From positions 1-64,000 of the forward strand of contig JADLAY010000027.1 of assembly GCA_020849765.1 (NCBI GenBank): a DNA stretch of 64,000 nt. The letters are read 5' to 3'. The translations under genes and the position numbers were made by a program. The DNA comes from Anaerolineae bacterium (GTDB lineage Bacteria > Chloroflexota > Anaerolineae > Aggregatilineales > Phototrophicaceae). Below are positions 57,726 through 64,000 of the stretch, piece by piece. Below the pieces are notes generated by a model. The model did no database searches, was not told where the DNA came from, and saw nothing but the letters and a program-made list of their open reading frames with translations. Within the stretch, counting starts at the first letter, position 1; each line of letters opens with the position of its first letter.

Positions 57726-59207
57726 ATGCGCCCGACCGTTCTGCTCTATAACCCGATCAGCACGTCGCCCGGCAAGCAGCGGCTTCCGCTCTCCCTGTTG
57801 GCGATTGCCGCCGTGATCGTGAGCGATTACGACGTCGAGTTCGTCGACGGCAATCTGATCGCCGACCCCGCCGCGCAGATCATCGAGCGGGCGCGGGCGA
57901 CGGGCGCCAAGCTGCTCGCCTGCACGGTCATGCCGGGGCCGCAGCTGCGCCAGGCGGTGCCGGTCTGCAAGCAGGTCAAGCGCGCCCTGCCGGATCTGAC
58001 AATCCTCTGGGGTGGCTACTTCCCGACACAGCACTACGAGGTCACGCTGCAAAGCGACTGCGTCGACTATGTCATTCAAGGCCAGGGCGAAGCGCCGTTC
58101 CGCCAGTTCGTTGATGCGCTGCATCAGGGCGGCTCGCTGGCCGACATTCCATCGCTGGTTTATGTTGATGGCGGCAGCATCAAGGTCAATCCGCGCGCAC
58201 CCGTCATCCCGCTCAACAATTTGCCCTGGTTTCCCTATGACCGCATCGACGTGGGGCGCTACGTCGGCAGCAGCTACCTGGGTGAGCGCGTACTCTCGCA
58301 CAACACGAGTTTTGGCTGCCCGTTCGCCTGCAATTTTTGCGCCGTCGTCGCACTGGCGAACCGCCGTTGGATCCCTGAAGGCGCCGAGCGCGTGGCTAAG
58401 ATCGTGGCCTATCTGCAAGACAACTGGCACATCGACGGCCTGGAATTTCACGACATGGATTTCTTCGTCAGCGAGTCGCGCACGGCGGAATTTTCCGAGC
58501 GCATGATCGGGCGCGGCCTTCGCTGGTGGGGCCTGGGGCGCGTCGACACGCTGATGAGCTACGACGACGCGACCTGGGACAAGATGCAGCGCGGCGGCGC
58601 CAAGATGTTGTTCATGGGCGCGGAGAGCGGCGATGACGAAACGCTCAAGCGCATGAACAAGGGCGGCCACAGCGGCACGGCGATGACGCTAGCGCTGGTC
58701 GAGCGCATGAAGCACTACGGCATCGTACCGGAACTCTCGTTCGTGCTCGGCAACCCGCCCGATCCGCTGGACGACATCGAGAAGACGATCGCCTTCATCC
58801 GCAAGATCAAGCAGATCAACCCGGCGACGGAGCTAGTGCTTTACACCTACACGCCCGTGCCGCAGGAAGGCAGTATCCTGCTCGACGAGGCGACCCGGCT
58901 CGGCTTCAGATTTCCGGATACGCTCGAGGAATGGGCCAGCGACGAGTGGGCCAAACGCGCCATGCGCCGCGACCCTGGCACGCCCTGGTTCAAAGACGAC
59001 GTGCGCCGCCGCGTGCGCAATTTCGAGTCCGTCGTCAACGCCTTCTACCCGACCGTCACCGATATGCGCCTGCGCGGCAACGTGCGCCACGTCCTGCGCG
59101 CTATGAGCGGCTGGCGCTACCAGACGAAGACCTACGCGTTTCCGTACGAACTCAAGGCGTTACAGCGCGCGATTCACTATCGCCGCCCGGAGACGACGGG
59201 GTTCTGA
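57726..59207 (+). CDS. B12-binding domain radical SAM enzyme
   Basis: 493 residues from ATG 57726, chosen for the GAGG ribosome binding site; GTG 57621 is in frame but unsupported. The N-terminal Rossmann-like cobalamin-binding domain (about 1-140) contains VLLYNPISTSPGKQRLPLSL and ILWGGYFPTQHYEVTL. The radical SAM core has the cluster motif C198-P-F-A-C202-N-F-C205, then GLEFHDMDFFVSE, FMGAESGDDETLKRMNKGG and VPELSFVLGNP. Family members carry out methylations, cyclisations or other radical chemistry on lipids, hopanoids, tetrapyrroles or natural products. No partner gene is adjacent, and the substrate is unknown. Confidence 0.92.
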   Translation: MRPTVLLYNPISTSPGKQRLPLSLLAIAAVIVSDYDVEFVDGNLIADPAAQIIERARATGAKLLACTVMPGPQLRQAVPVCKQVKRALPDLTILWGGYFPTQHYEVTLQSDCVDYVIQGQGEAPFRQFVDALHQGGSLADIPSLVYVDGGSIKVNPRAPVIPLNNLPWFPYDRIDVGRYVGSSYLGERVLSHNTSFGCPFACNFCAVVALANRRWIPEGAERVAKIVAYLQDNWHIDGLEFHDMDFFVSESRTAEFSERMIGRGLRWWGLGRVDTLMSYDDATWDKMQRGGAKMLFMGAESGDDETLKRMNKGGHSGTAMTLALVERMKHYGIVPELSFVLGNPPDPLDDIEKTIAFIRKIKQINPATELVLYTYTPVPQEGSILLDEATRLGFRFPDTLEEWASDEWAKRAMRRDPGTPWFKDDVRRRVRNFESVVNAFYPTVTDMRLRGNVRHVLRAMSGWRYQTKTYAFPYELKALQRAIHYRRPETTGF

Positions 59208-59364
59208 GGAGGAGTCGAGGAAGAAGCGTTTAGCTGCTCAACTTGTTCGTAAATAACTGGACGACTTACCCAATCTCACGCGGGTTTCCTTGCCCCGTCC
59301 CGCCCACAGGGCTATGATTCGCCCTAAAGTAGTCGTCTTTTCTTGCCTCGAAAGCGCAACATCC

Positions 59365-60333
59365 ATGTCCTACATCACAACTCGAGACGCGGCGGCGGAG
59401 TACACCCAGTTGTTCCGCGACCGCAAGGCGGCAATGGCTATTTTCTGCACCGCCTCCCACTGGAATACAGAAGCGATTCTGTTGGCCGGGCAGCGCTTCG
59501 CCGAAGCACATCACCTGGCTGAAGTGCCGCTCGCAATTGCCATGACCGGCACTTATCCGCACATGCCGCAGATGAAGCGCGTCACCTACAGCGGCGACCC
59601 GCGCGTCGGCTTCCTGTCGATGATGACGCATCTGCGCCTGCTGACCGAAGGCGATGACGCGCCCTATCGCAACGTCGTCGTGCTGCCGCACCTCGATCAC
59701 CACGATCCCAAGCGCGATCATTGGGCGCTGACCCAGGGTGTCGATCACGTCGCCACGGTCATGTTCGATGCGCAGAAGTACCCGCTCGAAGAGAACACCG
59801 CCATGACGCGCGATTACGTCCAGACCTACGGCAAGCGTGTGCTCGTTGAAGGCATCATCGAGGAGCTGAGCGTCGCCGGGCAGCATGGCGCCGTCCAGAA
59901 AGATGATTACATCGACAAGGCGACAGCCTACATGAAAGAGACCGGCGTCGATTTCATCGTCGCCGACCTGGGCACCGAGCAGCAGTCAGATCACGTCGGC
60001 GGCGTGACGTACCTCAAGCAGCGCGCGGTCGATTTGACGCGCAGCCTGGGCGGCGATGCCCGGCTGGTGCTGCATGGCACGTCCAGCCTGTCGCCGGAAC
60101 AGATGCAGAATCTGGCTGACGATGGCGTTGTCCGCGTCAACATGTGGACGCGCATCGTGCGCGAGGCGGGGCAAGTCGCGGCGCAGCGGCTGTTCGAGCG
60201 CCGTGACGCCATCGCGCGCGGCGACTTCGAAGCCAGCGAATCGCGCCAGTATCTGACGGACTCGCTCGAGACTGCCGCCGACATCATGGTCGACGTCATG
60301 GACTTGCTCGGCTATGGCCGCCTTGGGCTGTGA
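59365..60333 (+). CDS. Class II fructose-bisphosphate aldolase family protein
   Basis: 322 residues from ATG 59365 (MSYITTRDAAAEYTQ); upstream in-frame starts would add unrelated residues. The zinc-binding LPHLDHH corresponds to the class II LHLDHG, MFDAQKYPLEEN to the MIDGSHxPFEEN motif, VEGIIEELSVAG to the VEGExGxxGG loop, and LVLHGTSSLS with VVRVNMWTR to the phosphate-binding end. It cleaves or forms a sugar-phosphate C-C bond; several motif changes suggest a substrate other than fructose bisphosphate. It is followed 63 nt later by an FGGY kinase, suggesting a kinase-aldolase pair. TATGAT lies at 59313-59318. Confidence 0.88.
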   Translation: MSYITTRDAAAEYTQLFRDRKAAMAIFCTASHWNTEAILLAGQRFAEAHHLAEVPLAIAMTGTYPHMPQMKRVTYSGDPRVGFLSMMTHLRLLTEGDDAPYRNVVVLPHLDHHDPKRDHWALTQGVDHVATVMFDAQKYPLEENTAMTRDYVQTYGKRVLVEGIIEELSVAGQHGAVQKDDYIDKATAYMKETGVDFIVADLGTEQQSDHVGGVTYLKQRAVDLTRSLGGDARLVLHGTSSLSPEQMQNLADDGVVRVNMWTRIVREAGQVAAQRLFERRDAIARGDFEASESRQYLTDSLETAADIMVDVMDLLGYGRLGL

Positions 60334-60396
60334 GATTGCCCTTCGCGCGCGAACATCGCCTATGTTGCCATCAACGATGAACCAGAGGTTATGCTG

Positions 60397-61896
60397 ATGA
60401 GTTTGCTTGGTATTGATGTCGGAACCACGGGCTGCAAAGTCCTGGCCATTTCCAGCGAAGGTCAGATCATCGCGCTCCAACAGTGCGAATACAACCTTCA
60501 GCGCCCGCAGACAGGCTGGGCCGAGCTCGACAGCCGTGCCGTCTGGGACAGCATCAAGGGCGTGCTGCGCTCGGTCGTCGCCGAAACGAAGCACGATCCG
60601 GTCACGGCGCTGTCCGTCTCGTCGATGGGTGAGGCGATCACGCCGGTCTCCGCCAATCGCGAAATCCTGGGCAATTCGCTCATGGGCTTCGACGAGCGCG
60701 GCACGGAAACAGTGCAGCACTTGCAGCAGATCGACCCGGCTATGTTTCTCCAGCGCAGCGGCAATATCGTCACCAACATGATGGGCGGCCCCAAGCTCGT
60801 CTGGCTGCGCGATAACCAACCGGAACTGTTCGAGAAGACCTATAAGTTTCTCAATTGGGCAGATCTGGTCTCGTATCTACTGGGCGGCGAGCCGGTCACG
60901 AACTATGGGCTGGCTAACCGCACGCTGTTCTTCGACCTTGAACGTGAGCGTTGGTCGCAGGAAACGCTCGACTACGTCGGCATGCCGATCGAGAAGCTGC
61001 CCGACGTCGCCCCGTCCGGCACGCCGATTGGCGAAGTCTCGCCTGAGATGCAGCGCGAACTTGGCCTGCCGCCGGGTGTCAAGATCATCGTCGGCGCGCA
61101 CGATCAATGCGCCAACGGCCTGGGCGCGGGTGTCTCCAAGCCGGGCATGGCCGTCTACGCGATCGGCACATTCATCGTCATCGTCCCGGCCTACGACCGC
61201 ATCCCGCCCGCCGACCAGATGCTGGCGATTCAGCTCAACGTCGAACATGCGGCGCTGCCGGATATGTACGTCAGCTTCTACTACAATCTGACTGGCGGCT
61301 CGCTGCTCAAGTGGTTCCGCGATACGTTCACGGCTGCCGAGCATGCCGCCGCCAAACAGCAGGGGGTGGATATCTACGATCTGCTGCTGGCGGAGATGCC
61401 GCCGGAGCCGAGCCGCGTGCTCGTGCTGCCGCATTTCGGCGTCACCGGCGCGCCTTATTATGACGAGCGGCCCTATGGTTTGATCGCCGGGCTGACGCTC
61501 GGCACGACACGCGGTGAGTACGTCCGCGGGCTGCTCGAAGGCGCGACCTACTATTTCCGCGAAGGGTTGGAACTGATGGAGGCCGCGCAAATCCACATTG
61601 ATGAATTCCGCGCGGTCGGCGGCGGCGCCAAGTCCGATACCTGGATGCAGATCAAGGCCAACATCCTGGAGCGCCCGTTGGTGCGCCCGCGCATGACCGA
61701 GGCCACGGCGCTCGGCGTGGCGGCTCTCGCCGGGTTGGGCGGTGGCGTCTACAGCTCGATTGATGAGGCGATGGACAAGCTGATCCAGATCGACCGCGTC
61801 TTCGAGCCGGATCTGCGCTGGAAGCCTGCCTACGACGAGCAGTTCGCGCGCTACAAGAAGATGTACGCGGCGGCCAGGTCCCTGCGCGATCTCTAG
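60397..61896 (+). CDS. FGGY-family carbohydrate kinase (xylulokinase-like)
   Basis: 499 residues from ATG 60397, which has AGAGG at good spacing; ATG 60391 is in frame two codons earlier. N-terminal GIDVGTTGCKVLAI binds ATP phosphates, followed by GWAELDSRAVW and the conserved MMGGPKLVWLRDN. C-terminal AVGGGAKSDTWMQIKANILE and TEATALGVAALAGLG are FGGY signatures. It phosphorylates a ketose or polyol, most like xylulokinase or L-ribulokinase relatives. With the upstream aldolase it would complete a sugar route; the isomerase of the 1-8 kb operon is a plausible first step (inference). Confidence 0.92.
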   Translation: MSLLGIDVGTTGCKVLAISSEGQIIALQQCEYNLQRPQTGWAELDSRAVWDSIKGVLRSVVAETKHDPVTALSVSSMGEAITPVSANREILGNSLMGFDERGTETVQHLQQIDPAMFLQRSGNIVTNMMGGPKLVWLRDNQPELFEKTYKFLNWADLVSYLLGGEPVTNYGLANRTLFFDLERERWSQETLDYVGMPIEKLPDVAPSGTPIGEVSPEMQRELGLPPGVKIIVGAHDQCANGLGAGVSKPGMAVYAIGTFIVIVPAYDRIPPADQMLAIQLNVEHAALPDMYVSFYYNLTGGSLLKWFRDTFTAAEHAAAKQQGVDIYDLLLAEMPPEPSRVLVLPHFGVTGAPYYDERPYGLIAGLTLGTTRGEYVRGLLEGATYYFREGLELMEAAQIHIDEFRAVGGGAKSDTWMQIKANILERPLVRPRMTEATALGVAALAGLGGGVYSSIDEAMDKLIQIDRVFEPDLRWKPAYDEQFARYKKMYAAARSLRDL

Positions 61897-61930
61897 ACGG
61901 GATGCAGTGGCGGTAGGCCGATAAACGAAA

Positions 61931-61970
61931 ACAGGCCGGATGTGCGGCTTGAACCGCGTATCCGGCCTGT
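61931..61970. terminator. Bidirectional terminator between kinase and dioxygenase genes
   Basis: An 11-bp perfect stem (ACAGGCCGGAT with ATCCGGCCTGT) enclosing an inner GCGG/CCGC stem. It lies between convergent genes and can serve both. Confidence 0.85.
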
Positions 61971-61995
61971 GCTTATTTCTGCTGTCGGTTGTCCG

Positions 61996-62964
61996 TCAGC
62001 GCGTCTCGCTCACGGTGTCGAGCGGCTTCAGGTTGGCCTCGATCTGTGCACGGTGCGGCTCCAGGAAGGGCGGCAGCGCCAGGCGCTCGCCCAGCGTTTC
62101 CAGGCTTTCATCCGCCGCGAAGCCCGGTCCATCCGTCGCCAACTCGAACAGGATGCCGTTCGTGATGCGGAAGTAAAGCGACTTGAAGTAGTAGCGGTCG
62201 ACCTGGCCCGACGTGCGCATGCCAACCTGGGTCAGGCGCTCTTCCCACGCGCGCTGCTCCTCCTCGTCCTTGAGGCGGAAGGCCACATGATGGACGCCGC
62301 CGGAGCCGAGCATCGCCATGCGTGAGCGCGTGTCCTCGACGACGTAGACTTCCCTGCCAGGGCCGCCGCCATCCATGCCGAAGACGACGATCTCCTTGCC
62401 ATCGTCGGTCGCCACGCGCCCCATCTCTTCGAAGTTGAGCAGCATCGTGAACAACTGCGCCAGCGGCTCCAGACGCGGAACCGTCAGCATGACGCCGTAG
62501 AAGCCGCGGATGGCGTACTCGGTCGGGATGCCCGCGCCGTCCCACAGTTCGCCTTCGACGGGCGCGCCGCCGTCATCGACCAGGGCCATGCGCTGGCCTT
62601 CTGGATCTTCGAACAGCAGCGCGTCATGCCCGGCGAAGGTGCCGATGGGATCGTGGGAGACGCCGAGCTGGTCAAAGCGCGCTGACCAATACTTGAGCGC
62701 GTCCATGCCGTTGACGCGGAAGAGTGTCTTCGAGATGCTGTCCGTGCCACGCGTGTTGGGGCCGGTTTGCGGCCAGTCGAAGAAGGTCATGTCCGTGCCA
62801 GGGCTGCCGACCTTATCCGCGTAGAACAGGTGGTAGGCCGAAACGTCGTCCTGATTGACCGACTTCTTGACCAGGCGCAGGCCGAGGGTGCGCGTGTAGA
62901 AGCCGAGATTTTCCTTGGCCGTGCCGGTGACGGCTGTTACGTGATGGAGACCGTGCAGTTGCAT
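61996..62964 (-). CDS. Ring-cleaving dioxygenase, VOC superfamily (MhqO/LinE-type)
   Basis: 322 residues made of four vicinal-oxygen-chelate repeats. The N-terminal LHGLHHVTAVTGTAKENLGF and FYTRTLGLRLVKKSVNQDD are family signatures; metal ligands should be the His in HGLHHV, the His in GGVHHVAFRLKDEEE and the Glu in GILFELATDGPGF. These Fe(II) enzymes open hydroquinones or catechols. It shares the strand and much of its sequence pattern with the adjacent gene, its tandem paralog, 11 nt upstream. Substrate here is unknown. Confidence 0.93.
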   Translation of the reverse strand: MQLHGLHHVTAVTGTAKENLGFYTRTLGLRLVKKSVNQDDVSAYHLFYADKVGSPGTDMTFFDWPQTGPNTRGTDSISKTLFRVNGMDALKYWSARFDQLGVSHDPIGTFAGHDALLFEDPEGQRMALVDDGGAPVEGELWDGAGIPTEYAIRGFYGVMLTVPRLEPLAQLFTMLLNFEEMGRVATDDGKEIVVFGMDGGGPGREVYVVEDTRSRMAMLGSGGVHHVAFRLKDEEEQRAWEERLTQVGMRTSGQVDRYYFKSLYFRITNGILFELATDGPGFAADESLETLGERLALPPFLEPHRAQIEANLKPLDTVSETR

Positions 62965-62975
62965 GAGTGTGCTCC

Positions 62976-63950
62976 TTAGCTCAGTTCAATTTCTGGGATA
63001 CGAATCGGTTTCAGTTGGGCTTCGATGGCTGTGCGCTGATCTTCCAGGAAGGGCGGCAGCGTCAGGCGTGCGCCTAGTGTCTCAACGTCCTCGTCCACTG
63101 CCAGCCCGCGGCCCACGGTGGCGAGTTCGAACAGGATGCCACCGGGAACGCGCACGTAGATCGAGTCGAAGTAGTAGCGCCGGATCACGTCCGTCACCTG
63201 CAGACCGGTCGCCGCGATCCGGTCGCGCCACGCTTCAATCGAGTCGCCCGCCGCGATGGCGATGGCGATGTGATGGATGCTGCCGATGGCGCGGAAGCCC
63301 GTCCGCGCGTCGGTGCGTTCTACGACGACCATCTCCTTGCCCGGCCCGCCGTCACCCAGCGTCAACACGACCGCCTGGCCTTCGTTGGCCGCGTCCGACC
63401 GGAATGCACGCTGCTGCCGGTAGCCGAAGATCTCGGTCAGGAAGGCGACGGTGGGTTCGACCTCACTGACGCCAAGAACAGCGCTGTGCAGCCCCTGAAT
63501 GGCGTAGGCTTGAGGCACGGGATTGGCCGCCCAATGGTCGTAGGCGTCGTTCGCACCATCGGCGACTAGTGCCAGCCGCTGCCCTTCCGGATCGTTGAAG
63601 TGGAGGCTGGCACGCCCGGCGAAATCCTGCTGCCGCGTCGCGGGTGTGCCCAACTGCGCCAGGCGACGTGCCCACCAGTCGATGGCTTCGTCGTCAGGCA
63701 CCGTGAGCAATGTGCGTACGACGTTGCGCGGGCCGGGACGATCGTGGCCAAGATGCGGCCAATCGAAGAACGACAGCTCCGTGCCAATCGTGCCGACCCG
63801 GTCACCGTAGAACAGATGATAGGTCGTCGGCTCTTCCTGAATCACCGTCCGTTTGACCAGCCGCAGTCCCAACGTCCCGACGTAGAAGTCGAGATTGCGC
63901 TGGATGTCGCCGCTGATGGCCGTGATGTGATGCATGCCTGTGAGTGTCAT
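62976..63950 (-). CDS. Ring-cleaving dioxygenase, VOC superfamily, tandem paralog
   Basis: 324 residues, the same four-repeat VOC architecture as its neighbour: TGMHHITAISGDIQRNLDFY, YVGTLGLRLVKRTVIQEEPT, SIHHIAIAIAAGDS and GGILFELATVGRGLAVDE, with the metal ligands in HHI, IHHIA and FELA. Sequence divergence between the two copies is large, so the duplication is old and substrates may differ. It is the first gene of the pair, and a palindrome AATTCGAATT lies 31 nt upstream of its start. Confidence 0.93.
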   Translation of the reverse strand: MTLTGMHHITAISGDIQRNLDFYVGTLGLRLVKRTVIQEEPTTYHLFYGDRVGTIGTELSFFDWPHLGHDRPGPRNVVRTLLTVPDDEAIDWWARRLAQLGTPATRQQDFAGRASLHFNDPEGQRLALVADGANDAYDHWAANPVPQAYAIQGLHSAVLGVSEVEPTVAFLTEIFGYRQQRAFRSDAANEGQAVVLTLGDGGPGKEMVVVERTDARTGFRAIGSIHHIAIAIAAGDSIEAWRDRIAATGLQVTDVIRRYYFDSIYVRVPGGILFELATVGRGLAVDEDVETLGARLTLPPFLEDQRTAIEAQLKPIRIPEIELS

Positions 63951-63980
63951 GGTCGCCGTCCCGGATTTGCTGGGTCAAAT

Positions 63981-63990
63981 AATTCGAATT
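63981..63990. promoter_or_regulatory. Palindrome upstream of dioxygenase pair, candidate operator
   Basis: AATTCGAATT is a perfect 10-bp inverted repeat 31 nt before the dioxygenase start. Its core resembles MhqR-type MarR-family operators, which contain CGAATTCG-like centres. The promoter and any regulator gene lie beyond the right edge. Confidence 0.4.
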
Positions 63991-64000
63991 CAAATCATTT

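Noticed and set aside
1-64000. CRISPR array, intact insertion sequence, rRNA or replication origin
   Set aside because: No regularly spaced repeats, transposase or integrase motifs, rRNA segments or DnaA-box clusters were seen on reading the window.

Overview
The window is a high-GC bacterial chromosome segment with dense genes on both strands. Several features point to Chloroflexota, probably an Anaerolineae-like lineage: Thr/Pro-rich linkers in lipoproteins, an EGY1-like site-2 protease, an SH3/serine-hydrolase fusion, sugar ABC systems without a local MalK, and a tRNA/rpmG/secE/nusG/rplKA cluster. The phylum call is inference from gene style; no rRNA lies in the window.

Layout. 1-8.9 kb (minus strand) is a sugar catabolic operon: GH2 glycosidase, LacI regulator, FucI/AraA-type isomerase, a mutarotase-like DUF4380 protein, and an RbsA/RbsC/RbsB-type ABC importer whose binding protein runs off the left edge. 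A lac-like operator sits just downstream of the isomerase promoter. 9-11.6 kb holds an MFS transporter and three small genes. 11.6-16.4 kb is a MalE-MalF-MalG importer in which both permeases carry large insertions. 16.4-18.8 kb has a DUF3291 protein and a secreted serine hydrolase. 18.9-22.3 kb is the tRNA/translation cluster: tandem promoters, tRNA-Thr, tRNA-Tyr, tRNA-Thr, rpmG, tRNA-Trp, secE, nusG, rplK, rplA. 22.3-27.1 kb has a divergent macro-domain protein, an overlapping ArsA/UbiB pair and an alcohol dehydrogenase.

27.1-29.0 kb looks like a decayed accessory island: a truncated ORF, a tRNA-like structured element, a GT87-like membrane protein and a frameshifted phage-type gene. 29-34.1 kb has flavodoxin, rho with a long leader, and an SbcC-like ATPase. 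34.2-46.7 kb is mostly single housekeeping or stress genes: two site-2 proteases, HD, queG, AlkD, GNATs, aldo/keto reductase, prs, MeaB and a B12-binding subunit. 46.9-51.1 kb encodes one 1398-residue PDZ/GAF histidine kinase. 51.1-57.6 kb (minus strand) holds an SDR, a holin-like membrane protein, a VWA protein with a very long Ala/Thr/Gln-rich stalk, a HEAT protein, an anchored protein and an M64-type lipoprotein peptidase. 57.7-62 kb has a B12-binding radical SAM enzyme, a class II aldolase and an FGGY kinase. 62-64 kb has two tandem ring-cleaving dioxygenase paralogs.

Functionally the cell appears to import and degrade plant or microbial sugars: GH2 releases a sugar, the ABC importer takes it up, the mutarotase and isomerase convert it, and a kinase plus aldolase of the kind found at 59-62 kb would finish the route. 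The most unusual items are the coiled-coil/TM insertion in MalG, the VWA stalk protein, the tRNA-like element at 27.4 kb and the DarG-like macro protein. No CRISPR array, intact transposase, prophage or clearly recognisable new defence system was found.
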